In this document: positions 56,960 through 64,000 of the stretch, piece by piece | How the letters are laid out: every line of letters begins with the position of its first letter | Position numbering within the stretch: position 1 is the first letter of the stretch | Assembly (NCBI RefSeq): GCF_002313155.2 | Contig: NZ_NWFK02000001.1 | Span: forward strand, 2,232,001-2,296,000 | Source of the DNA: Psychrobacter sp. FDAARGOS_221 | Lineage (GTDB): Bacteria; Pseudomonadota; Gammaproteobacteria; Pseudomonadales; Moraxellaceae | DNA length: 64,000 nucleotides | Direction of reading: 5' to 3' | Notes under the pieces: generated by a model | Seen by the model: the letters and a program-made list of their open reading frames with translations, nothing else | Database searches by the model: none | Told to the model about the DNA's origin: nothing | Made by a program: the position numbers and the translations under genes

Positions 56960-57423
56960 TAAGCGCGTCCTTGTCTTTGTTAATTAAAAAAGTATTGTGA
57001 GTGGTCAGCCATTCTGAATGTGAGGCTGTTTATTAATCTAAAGCATATTTATTAATCCAAAATACTGCTTATTCATATAAATGAAAGTTACATAGACTGT
57101 ATAGCTATAATGCATAACCGGTGTGGTTTTAGCAAAAAAAACAATGTACTCACGGGTTTATGTCAAACTTTTGTTCTGTTTAATTTGTTTTTTGACCATC
57201 AACTTTATTTTTAATAACCAATTGCAGCGCTATTTTAGTCAAATAGCTGTGTTGTTCAGAAGAGATTTTTCAGAGGCAGGTTTGGTTAGAATTGTTTACA
57301 GAAGCTCTTTAAAGAGCAGGGGCTATTTAAAGAGATAGTTGGAGAATTATTGAGATTAGAAGTTTTTAAAACAAGCTGTTTGCGATGCTATTGGTCACTG
57401 AAATAACGACCAATAGCTAGAAA
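56960..57423. other. Intergenic region upstream of SDR
   Basis: 464 bp. It has a perfect GCTCTTTAAAGAGC palindrome (57304-57317) and the hairpin at 57387-57417. A 71-codon frame at 57123-57338 is hydrophobic but lacks ribosome-binding site and family match, so it is not called. Confidence 0.45.
57387..57417 (-). terminator. Hairpin after the membrane-protein gene
   Basis: GCTATTGGTC pairs perfectly with GACCAATAGC around an 11-nt loop, seven bases past the stop at 57424. No U-tract follows on the minus strand, so it may protect the mRNA end or act as a weak terminator. Confidence 0.5.
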
Positions 57424-58026
57424 CTAACAAGACTTAGGCGACTTGTATTCTAACTCGTCCTCAGAGACTTCAGATTGAGCGTCACTATATGAGCTAGAGT
57501 GTACAGCAGGGTTTTTGACATGGTCAGGGCTCAGATTGTATTCAAATTCAGACAATTTAAAGCGCCATAAATACAAGAAGTCAATCAGATAAATAGTGGC
57601 TTCAGAAATTTCTTCTACCATTACGCCGGCATCATGACTAAAGCCAATGCCGTTTTCGCCCAAATACTGGGTAAACACTAAGCTAGTGACACTCACGTAC
57701 AACGCCTTTGGTGTGATTTTTAAGAAACCCCACAGGTAGCGCCATGAGAGCACTAAGAATGCCAATGCAATGAGCGCAATCGAGATTAAAAACACATCTT
57801 CCCACCAGTAATAAGAGCGGCCTAGAATCAGATAAGTCTCAGTGATGAATAATTTTGGAATAAAGCTTAACTCTCGGCGAATGGCTGAGATAAAGATCAA
57901 AATCGAGGCGACCCAAAACAGCCAGCCTATTTTAAGCTGACTATTGAACGCATATTTTGCAGACGGGATTAAGCATAATAGTAAAGCCAAGGCTTCAAGG
58001 ATTTCTATGAGGCTATCTTCAGTAAT
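57424..58026 (-). CDS. Membrane protein of unknown function, apparent ATT start
   Basis: A polytopic protein of about 200 residues with hydrophobic segments around residues 10-25, 35-50, 75-95 and 100-120, and an acidic C-terminal tail ending KSPKSC. No family recognised. The usual ATG is missing: the open frame has no ATG or GTG before a TTG at 57990. A strong AGGAG (58036-58040) lies 6-9 bases before an ATC (58029-58027) and an ATT (58026-58024) in frame, followed by ACTGAAGAT (T-E-D). I therefore place the start at ATT 58026; TTG 57990 would give 188 residues but has weak ribosome-binding sequence. A sequencing error must be excluded. The upstream gene is alkB, divergent. Confidence 0.55.
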   Translation of the reverse strand: MTEDSLIEILEALALLLCLIPSAKYAFNSQLKIGWLFWVASILIFISAIRRELSFIPKLFITETYLILGRSYYWWEDVFLISIALIALAFLVLSWRYLWGFLKITPKALYVSVTSLVFTQYLGENGIGFSHDAGVMVEEISEATIYLIDFLYLWRFKLSEFEYNLSPDHVKNPAVHSSSYSDAQSEVSEDELEYKSPKSC

Positions 58027-58564
58027 GATAGTGGTCTCCTGAATTTATTACAGCAAGATGCAACGTATAGTTCAATTAATACGTGTTGTATCAATAGAAT
58101 ATGGGATAAAATAGAGGTTGTTTTAAGCGCTATAAAAGTAAGATAAGCAGTAACAGCACAGTAGCCACTGAGCTTATCTTTATAGAAGGAATCATTCAAT
58201 AAAAGTATTGGGTGAAGACAAGCTTAATATTTAGACTGTATTGTTTATAATTTTTTTATTATACCGTTAAAGCAGGCCATATTACCAGAGCCGTCATAGA
58301 CTAATGCGTTCATATTACTCATTATCGGTTAGTTAACATTTAGATGTTAGGCTTCGACAGGCTTTAAAAAAGGTGTCTTTAAACTTGGCCATATAAATAT
58401 GCTAATATGAATCTACTAAGCAAGGATGTCTTAGTCAAACAATAAGTTAAGCAATAAGCCAAACAACATTTTCAATAAATACATACGCTTAACACCTCAA
58501 TTAATACACAGTCGTATCTATTTCAGAACATTTCAGCATTTATCTCAAATACAAGGAGCGTAAT
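58027..58564. other. Divergent regulatory region between membrane protein and alkB
   Basis: 538 bp without a supported gene. It carries the strong AGGAG of the minus-strand gene, a TAATAT hexamer (about 58403) and AATAAG repeats before alkB. No AlkS- or AlkR-type operator is recognised. Confidence 0.45.
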
Positions 58565-59809
58565 ATGAGCGCTAATCTACAGCCTGAACAACATTATCAA
58601 ATCAGCAAGGCGGTTGCCTATAATCGCCTGTCAGATCCTAAGCGCAAAATGTGGTTACTCAGTCCATTGGCACCCATTATTGGGTGGGCGATGTATCTGG
58701 GAGTGAAAGATCAGCAAGGCCCAGACTTAAAAAATACATTAGTAGCTTGGTCGGGCAGTTTGTTCACTTATGGCTTTATTCCAGCGCTGGATGTGCTCAT
58801 TGGTAAGGATGACGATAACTTAACTGAATCTGCGTTTAAAGCGCTTGAAAATGACGCCTATTATCAAAAGATTGTACATGCCTTTATCCCGCTAAATTAT
58901 ACCGCACTCTTCATTGCCGCTCATCAGTTCACACACCGTAAAATGCCTTGGTATAACAAGCTGGGTGTGGCCATTACTGCCGGTATCGGTAGTGGCATTG
59001 CAATTAATGCTGCGCATGAGCTGGGTCACAAACAAGACTCGCTAAACCGTACTTTGGCAAGATTTAGTTTGGCGCCATCGGCCTATGGTCACTTTGCTAT
59101 TGAGCATAACTTTGGCCATCATCGCTGGGTTGCTACCCCACAAGATCCGGCTACCAGCCGTTACAACGAAAGTTTTTGGCAGTTTTTACCGCGTACGGTC
59201 ATCGGTGGATTGCGTTCAGCCATTAACATTGAGCGCAAACGCTTGGAGCGTCGTAATAAAGGCTTTTGGCACAAAAACAATGAGCTGCTTCAAGGCTGGG
59301 CCATCACCGCTGCCTTATATGCCGCGCTGTATATGCTCAATGGCAAAAAGGTGATTCCGTTTATCGCCATTCAAGCCCTGTATGGTTTTAGTTTATTAGA
59401 GTCAGTCAATTACTTAGAGCATTATGGTCTATTGCGCCAAAAAGATGCCAATGGTCGCTATGAGCCGACCCGCCCTGAGCATAGCTGGAACAGTAATAAC
59501 ACAGTGACCAACTTATTCTTATATCAATTGCAGCGTCATTCAGACCATCATGCTCATCCAAGCCGTCCATATCAGGTGTTGCGCCACTTTGATGAGTCGC
59601 CACAGCTGCCCAGTGGCTATGCCAGTATGATTGTGCCGGCTTATATTCCGCCATTATGGTTTGCGATGATGAATAAGCGGGTAGTGGCGCATTATAAGGG
59701 TGATATGAGTCGCATTAATATGCATGACAAACCACTAAGTCCAAGTATGCAGCGTGCGACCGAATATGTACAAAAAGGCTTAGATTGGCTTGGTAAATTT
59801 AAAAAATAG
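58565..59809 (+). CDS. alkB: AlkB-type alkane 1-monooxygenase
   Basis: A membrane di-iron hydroxylase that oxidises the end carbon of n-alkanes, 414 residues with about six hydrophobic segments. The histidine motifs are intact: HELGHK at 151-156, EHNFGHHR at 180-187, and LQRHSDHHA at 322-330, plus the NYLEHYG signature at 282-288, the marker of true AlkB against fatty-acid desaturases. AAGGAG precedes the ATG. Electrons should come through rubredoxin and an NADH-dependent reductase; such a fusion lies at 48093, while none is adjacent. A 14-bp degenerate repeat array follows, then an MpaB-type oxygenase gene on the same strand. Confidence 0.93.
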   Translation: MSANLQPEQHYQISKAVAYNRLSDPKRKMWLLSPLAPIIGWAMYLGVKDQQGPDLKNTLVAWSGSLFTYGFIPALDVLIGKDDDNLTESAFKALENDAYYQKIVHAFIPLNYTALFIAAHQFTHRKMPWYNKLGVAITAGIGSGIAINAAHELGHKQDSLNRTLARFSLAPSAYGHFAIEHNFGHHRWVATPQDPATSRYNESFWQFLPRTVIGGLRSAINIERKRLERRNKGFWHKNNELLQGWAITAALYAALYMLNGKKVIPFIAIQALYGFSLLESVNYLEHYGLLRQKDANGRYEPTRPEHSWNSNNTVTNLFLYQLQRHSDHHAHPSRPYQVLRHFDESPQLPSGYASMIVPAYIPPLWFAMMNKRVVAHYKGDMSRINMHDKPLSPSMQRATEYVQKGLDWLGKFKK

Positions 59810-59824
59810 CACGCAGGCTATCAG

Positions 59825-59908
59825 TTCGTGACTGCCATTTCGTGATTTCCGTCTTGTGATTGTCGCTTCAAGACTGCCACTTCGGGATGGCCGCTTTGTG
59901 GTTGCAGC
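59825..59908. repeat. 14-bp degenerate tandem array after alkB (6 units)
   Basis: Units led by TTCGTGACTGCCA, TTCGTGATTTCCG, TTGTGATTGTCGC, TTCAAGACTGCCAC, TTCGGGATGGCCGC and TTTGTGGTTGCAGC, 13-15 bp each, start 15 bp after the alkB stop. Confidence 0.75.
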
Positions 59909-59961
59909 CAAGTGTGACTAAAGGACAAGTAAGGTTCATGTGGTTAAAGGATAAGAGTACT

Positions 59962-61245
59962 ATGGATTCACAAACAACAGCTCGCTCCAAAACAGTCATG
60001 ACCAACAAACACAAAGCGACATCTATCTATGACTATGGCCGCACGGCACGTCTCGATGAGAATCAAGACCTGCAAGTGCTACAGCGTATGCGCCGGTTTT
60101 TATTACCCAGCGACTATACCATTAAGCCTGAGCGATTAGATCAAATAGCCAATGGCTACGAGATTACTGATGCTGTGGTTGACGCGATTATCAAAAAACA
60201 CGGTAGATTTGCCGATGCGCTGCAGCAATCTATCGTTGATAAAGCTGGGTTTGAGGCATCAGATCGAGCGCATCTGCTCGATGATCCGGACTTTCAACAG
60301 TTGCGTGAGCAGTTTGCCACGCACCCTGATTGGTTTGACGCTAAGCTTGCTGAAAAAGGGGCGATTGCCTATCGGCGCTATCCGCTGACCTTAGTCTGGC
60401 TGCTGCGCAACGTGGCATTAATGGCCGGCTACAGTATTCCTGCCTTATCATTACCACTGATTAAAACCGGCGCATTGGTACACGATGCGCTGCCACGTCT
60501 ATACCGTACTTATGGTTATATGATGGCGGTGTCTGAACATCCAAAAATCACCGGTGATGACACCGTGTTAGCGATTGGCGGAGAAGCGTGGCGGCAAACC
60601 ATAAGAGTGCGTCAACTGCACAGCATGATTCGAAAAGGCTTGGTCAAAGAGGGCTTTGATACCCAGTATTGGGCGCAGCCGATTAACCAGTCGGATATGA
60701 TAGCGACTCATTTACAGTTTTCACTGCTCATCTCTCAAGGTCTAAAGTGGCTTGGCGCGCGCATTAGCGAGGAAGAAGCCAGAGGCATTATGCATCTGTG
60801 GCGGTTAGCAACCTGGTGGATGGGGGTAGACTTAGCGCGTATTCCTAACACTGAACAGGAGTCATGGGGATGGTTTTATCATTATCTATCGGTACAAAAG
60901 TTAGACTTTGAGGTCGGTAGGCCGCTTGCCAAAGCGCTGCATGATTTGCCGTCACAGATTATGGGTGAGACCAATTGGCGTGGTCATGCAGTTGAGCTGG
61001 TCAATGCCAGCGTCACTCGGACCTTTGTCGGCGATGATGTGGGAGATGGGTTGAAATTGCCCAAGCTGCCATTGCGGCAGGGGGTGCTACTTACTGCGCC
61101 TATATTATTTGGCATAGATACCGCGCGTCAGTTGCATCCTAAGCTTGAGAAACGGATTGAGCGATTTAGACGTACTCGCCAAGACAATATGAACTGGTGG
61201 CTTAAGAAAAATGATCCTTATTATGCCAATAAAAAAACGCTGTAA
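59962..61245 (+). CDS. MpaB/DUF2236 family oxygenase (Lcp-like)
   Basis: A 427-residue member of the oxygenase-MpaB/DUF2236 family, which includes the haem-b rubber oxygenase Lcp. The motif R215-x-R217-x-x-H220 (RVRQLHSMIR) is family defining and the His is the likely haem ligand. LWRLATWWMGVDLARIP and LRNVALMAGYSIPALS are also typical. No signal peptide is seen, so unlike Lcp it would be cytoplasmic or membrane linked. The start at 59962 is chosen by AAGGATAAGAG; ATG 59938 and a far TTG are alternatives. It is 152 bp after alkB and may share its role in hydrocarbon oxidation, but the substrate is unknown. Confidence 0.8.
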   Translation: MDSQTTARSKTVMTNKHKATSIYDYGRTARLDENQDLQVLQRMRRFLLPSDYTIKPERLDQIANGYEITDAVVDAIIKKHGRFADALQQSIVDKAGFEASDRAHLLDDPDFQQLREQFATHPDWFDAKLAEKGAIAYRRYPLTLVWLLRNVALMAGYSIPALSLPLIKTGALVHDALPRLYRTYGYMMAVSEHPKITGDDTVLAIGGEAWRQTIRVRQLHSMIRKGLVKEGFDTQYWAQPINQSDMIATHLQFSLLISQGLKWLGARISEEEARGIMHLWRLATWWMGVDLARIPNTEQESWGWFYHYLSVQKLDFEVGRPLAKALHDLPSQIMGETNWRGHAVELVNASVTRTFVGDDVGDGLKLPKLPLRQGVLLTAPILFGIDTARQLHPKLEKRIERFRRTRQDNMNWWLKKNDPYYANKKTL

Positions 61246-61259
61246 ATCTGCCCTAATAT

Positions 61260-61526
61260 TTATCGTTGTTGCCACAACTCATTTGCTTCAATCAGTGACA
61301 ATTCAGGATAACGTTTGCGCAGCGCTTTAATCGCTTTCACTTTATCTAACTCTGCCAAGTGATTTCGTAAATAGAGCAAGCGCTCATCTTCAGAACCATC
61401 GCCTGAAGAGCGAGCGCTTAACTGTTTGATTCTTGCCTCTAGATGCTCAATTTTTTTACTTTTCACATATAAAGAAAACAGTAAAAAGATAATGAATAGC
61501 AAATAGATGATCTGTTCCAAAGACAT
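61260..61526 (-). CDS. Small membrane-anchored protein with L7/L12-like C-terminal domain
   Basis: An 88-residue protein with one N-terminal transmembrane helix (IIYLLFIIFLLFSLYV), a coiled-coil-like segment (KKIEHLEARIKQL), and a C-terminal stretch KVKAIKALRKRYPELSLIEANELW that mirrors the ribosomal L7/L12 C-terminal domain pattern KVAVIKAVR...LGLKEAKDLV. ATG at 61526 is preferred (GAGG upstream) over a TTG 15 bases earlier. It is convergent with the MpaB gene, 14 bp apart. The cytoplasmic L7/L12-like tip suggests a docking domain; function is unknown. Confidence 0.72.
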   Translation of the reverse strand: MSLEQIIYLLFIIFLLFSLYVKSKKIEHLEARIKQLSARSSGDGSEDERLLYLRNHLAELDKVKAIKALRKRYPELSLIEANELWQQR

Positions 61527-61643
61527 GCCAAGCCTCATCAATCCATTTCAGTCCGTCGATTTTATCTCTACTAACTTAAAACTTGTTTTAATATCAACAG
61601 CTTTAACCGTTGTTTCGCTATCAATAGCGTCTATAAAGGCGTT

Positions 61644-62504
61644 TTAAAAGTCATAACTGACGCCCAAGGTGGTTCGGTAGCTCACACGGTCATCGACCAT
61701 AGGGCTATCATATTGCTCATCCGGCAAATAGCTCACGGCTTGACCTAAGAATAATGACCAGTCTTGGTTTATCTTATAATTGGCACTGACATTAATGTAA
61801 GGATTGATGCTTGAGCCAGGCTTATAGTTGCGAACCCCTGTTTGCGCCGACTCTTTCTCAGATACGCCATAATAATATTCGTTGTAATTGTCATTGACCC
61901 ATTCAACGCCAATACTCGGCATGACCATAACTTTGCCTAACGGTAAGCGGGTGCCGACTGATAACTTGGCGGTAGTTCCTTTACTGTTACTGAGTACATC
62001 GGTGGCAAGCTGAGCACTAACGAGGGCGTAGGATACACGGCGCTGATAACCAACCCCAGCCATGCCAGACACTTTGCGTTTGTCTAATCCACGTAAAGCC
62101 CCATTGGCATCGTCAGGATCAAACTTGTTTCCGCCCGGTTGGATAAAGGCAGTGACTTTGCTGGTGTCATCATCATATAAGTAGCCGCCCAACTGGATGC
62201 CTTTAAGATACACTTGGCCATTATCATAATAGATGCTGGGCAGTACGCGAACTTTATTGTCAGCGTCGTATGCATTATTCACATACATCGCGCTAACCCC
62301 AACACTAAGTTGGCTGTTATCTTCAGCATTGCTGGCATTAGGTTGATCTTGAGCAACGGCCTGACTACTAAGCAGTATCATTGTCAACAGTGAAACAGGA
62401 GTCAACATAGAGACAGGGCTAATCAGTGCTGGTTTGTGCTGATTTATTGAGTGTAATACGTGTGTTGTTAGAGACGTAAGTTTTTGATTTGATAGGTAGT
62501 TCAT
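61644..62504 (-). CDS. MipA/OmpV-family outer membrane protein
   Basis: A 286-residue predicted outer-membrane beta-barrel. A long N-terminal signal (about residues 1-50, hydrophobic core LLTMILLSSQAVAQ) precedes a mature chain of alternating beta strands that ends in YRTTLGVSYDF with the C-terminal Phe typical of barrels. VLPSIYYDNGQVYLKGIQLGGYLY and GTRLPLGKVMVMPSIGVEW match the MipA pattern. AAGGA precedes ATG 62504; the upstream codon at 62549 is not used. In E. coli MipA is a scaffold of murein enzymes; others are OmpV-like porins. Confidence 0.85.
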   Translation of the reverse strand: MNYLSNQKLTSLTTHVLHSINQHKPALISPVSMLTPVSLLTMILLSSQAVAQDQPNASNAEDNSQLSVGVSAMYVNNAYDADNKVRVLPSIYYDNGQVYLKGIQLGGYLYDDDTSKVTAFIQPGGNKFDPDDANGALRGLDKRKVSGMAGVGYQRRVSYALVSAQLATDVLSNSKGTTAKLSVGTRLPLGKVMVMPSIGVEWVNDNYNEYYYGVSEKESAQTGVRNYKPGSSINPYINVSANYKINQDWSLFLGQAVSYLPDEQYDSPMVDDRVSYRTTLGVSYDF

Positions 62505-62615
62505 GCTAGTCCTTAAGCAGGTTATTATCTCTATAATAGCAGTTATCAACCAATGTCGGGTAATAATATCGAATTTTGTTATTGGTGAAATTGGTTAGGA
62601 AAAATAGGCTAAATG

Positions 62616-62647
62616 AAAAAGGACTGGCGCCAAAAGCAACCAGTCCC
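62616..62647 (-). terminator. Intrinsic terminator of polA
   Basis: On the minus strand GGACTGG pairs with CCAGTCC around a 12-nt loop, followed by T5. It lies 41 bp after the polA stop at 62688. Confidence 0.85.
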
Positions 62648-62687
62648 ATTTGTCTATCGAGTGTTAAACAGGGTTTATAGCACTGGC

Positions 62688-64000
62688 TTAATGCGCCTCA
62701 TCCCAGTTATTACCAACGCCGGTTTCAACTAATAATGGCACCGCAAAGTCAACCTCCCAGCCCAGCTCTTTCGCCGTGTCACTTAGTACGTTTTGCATTG
62801 CCGTTTTAATCAGGGCTGCAATCTCATCTACTTTATCGGCATCGACTTCAAACACCAATTCATCATGCACTTGCAGCAGCATTTTGGCATTGTCTTTTGG
62901 CAATACTTTGTCGACGGCAACCATTGCCAGCTTAATCAAGTCCGCGGCACTGCCTTGTAGTGGGGCGTTAATCGCTGCACGCTCTGCACCACGGCGAACC
63001 ATTTGATTGCTGTGCTCAATATCTGGAGTATAGAGCTTACGACCTAAGATGGTTTCGATATAGCCATGTTGTAGCGCGCTATTGCGGGTATCTTCCATAT
63101 ATTGCTGTACGCCAGGATAACGCTCAAAGTATTGTTTAATATAGCTTTGTGCTTCGTTGCGCGTCATTTCTAACTGTTTGGCCAGACCAAAGGCGCCCAT
63201 ACCGTATAACAGACCAAAGTTAATGGCTTTGGCGTTACGACGTTCAGTCGGGGTCACGTCTGCGACAGGTTTGCCCAGTACTTCAGCGGCTGTGGCACTG
63301 TGAATATCCAGACCTTCATTAAACGCACGGGTTAAGTTTTCATCGCCAGAGAAATGTGCCATCAAGCGCAGTTCCACTTGCGAGTAGTCGGCTGCCAAAA
63401 TCACACGCCCTTCTGGTGCAATAAAGGCCTGGCGAATTAAGCGACCTGTCTTAGTACGAATCGGAATGTTTTGTAAGTTAGGATCGGTTGAAGACAAACG
63501 CCCTGTACTGGTCAGTGCTTGATGATAGCTGGTATGCACGCGGTCAGTGTCTTTGTCAGCCACTGCATCAAGCGCATCAGTATAGGTGTTCTTAAGTTTG
63601 GCTAAGCTGCGATACTCAAGCGCAATCTCTGCAAGTGGGTGATCTATTTTTGACAAAATAGCTTCACCGGTTGAATACTGGCCAGACTTGGTCTTTTTAC
63701 CGCCAACCACGCCTAACTTTTCAAATAACATCTCGCCCAACTGCTTGGGTGAACCTAAGTTAAATTCTTCGCCAGCTTCATAGTAGGCTTGCTTTTCAAG
63801 CTCACCAATTTCTTCATCGAAGCGCTGAGACAGCTCATTTAAGAAAGAGCGTTTGATTAAAATACCGGTCGCTTCCATCTCACCTAAGATTTGCGATACA
63901 GGGATTTCTAACTCATGCAGTAGACGCAGGTTGATGCTGTCGTCTTTGAGCTGACCTTGGAATAGCTCAAACAATTGATAGGTGATGTCGGCATCTTCAC
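62688..64000 (-). CDS. polA: DNA polymerase I, C-terminal part (truncated by window edge)
   Basis: The 3' part of PolA, about 436 residues, read to the window edge in frame (E-D-A-D-I-T-Y-Q at 63998-63975, so the gene continues upstream). Visible polymerase motifs are motif A LAADYSQVELRLMAHFS with the metal Asp, motif B RRNAKAINFGLLYGMG (O-helix), and motif C LQVHDELVFEV. The 5'-nuclease and 3'-exonuclease domains lie outside, so proofreading status cannot be told. PolA fills gaps and removes RNA primers. Minus strand, with a terminator at 62616-62647. Confidence 0.95.
   Translation of the reverse strand, partial: EDADITYQLFELFQGQLKDDSINLRLLHELEIPVSQILGEMEATGILIKRSFLNELSQRFDEEIGELEKQAYYEAGEEFNLGSPKQLGEMLFEKLGVVGGKKTKSGQYSTGEAILSKIDHPLAEIALEYRSLAKLKNTYTDALDAVADKDTDRVHTSYHQALTSTGRLSSTDPNLQNIPIRTKTGRLIRQAFIAPEGRVILAADYSQVELRLMAHFSGDENLTRAFNEGLDIHSATAAEVLGKPVADVTPTERRNAKAINFGLLYGMGAFGLAKQLEMTRNEAQSYIKQYFERYPGVQQYMEDTRNSALQHGYIETILGRKLYTPDIEHSNQMVRRGAERAAINAPLQGSAADLIKLAMVAVDKVLPKDNAKMLLQVHDELVFEVDADKVDEIAALIKTAMQNVLSDTAKELGWEVDFAVPLLVETGVGNNWDEAH

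Noticed and set aside
57123..57338. A 71-codon hydrophobic ORF (+ strand)
   Set aside because: No Shine-Dalgarno, no recognisable family and an unusual composition; likely a chance frame in an A+T-rich spacer.
58005..58199. A 64-codon ORF on the minus strand upstream of the membrane-protein gene
   Set aside because: It is in a different frame, overlaps the start region of that gene, has no clear ribosome-binding site and no family match.

Overview
The window is a contiguous piece of a gammaproteobacterial chromosome, most likely Psychrobacter or a close Moraxellaceae relative. That placement is inferred from moderate-to-low G+C, monomeric isocitrate dehydrogenases, AlkB, and a mix of leucine-catabolic and single-gene housekeeping loci. 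Both ends cut a gene: dtd on the left and polA on the right. I see no rRNA, tRNA, CRISPR array, insertion sequence, integrase or phage gene. About 53 protein genes are supported.

Layout. 1-3.2 kb: the end of dtd, then phoB-phoR behind a clear Pho box. 3.2-8.4 kb: slyD, an M61 PDZ peptidase, an EamA exporter, an RluE-type pseudouridine synthase and a K+-channel-like protein. 8.5-13.3 kb: two tandem monomeric NADP-isocitrate dehydrogenases. 13.9-22.2 kb: a FemAB/GNAT-type protein, ubiC, glyA, DUF2164, a class I amidotransferase overlapping a DUF7677-like gene, PepF and an exported unknown. 22.3-25.8 kb (minus strand): an OsmC protein, gltS and proA. 26.4-32.7 kb: an Asp/Glu-rich lipoprotein, then a polar amino acid ABC importer made of one ATPase, three consecutive paralogous binding lipoproteins and two permeases, with hairpins between the genes. 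33-37 kb: PhoX alkaline phosphatase behind a three-unit Pho box, an alpha/beta hydrolase and hslO. 38.5-47.9 kb: leucine/isovalerate catabolism (acyl-CoA synthetase, liuB, liuC, a GFA-family gene, liuD, liuE, liuA). 48.1-50.3 kb: a rubredoxin-rubredoxin reductase fusion and an A+T-rich HEPN-like gene. 50.4-56.9 kb: Sel1 protein, metW-metX, hemH, a small acidic protein, ferritin and an SDR. 57.4-64 kb: a membrane protein that seems to use a non-ATG start, an AlkB alkane hydroxylase, an MpaB/DUF2236 oxygenase, a membrane-anchored L7/L12-like small protein, a MipA/OmpV protein and polA.

How the genes work together. PhoBR and PhoX form a phosphate-starvation circuit visible at both ends through matching 11-nt-periodic operators. 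The liu block should convert isovaleryl-CoA to acetyl-CoA and acetoacetate. The rubredoxin/reductase fusion could supply electrons to AlkB 10 kb away. GltS and ProA pair glutamate uptake with a proline-biosynthesis step. HemH and ferritin are convergent iron genes.

The most unusual signal is not a gene. Degenerate short-period tandem arrays (units of about 7-21 bp, 2-7 copies) recur through the window, mostly just after stop codons. In phoR two 15-bp arrays lie in frame and encode pentapeptide repeats at both protein ends. In the rubredoxin fusion a 12-bp array encodes a tetrapeptide-repeat loop. All repeat, hairpin and operator calls were read by eye from the sequence.
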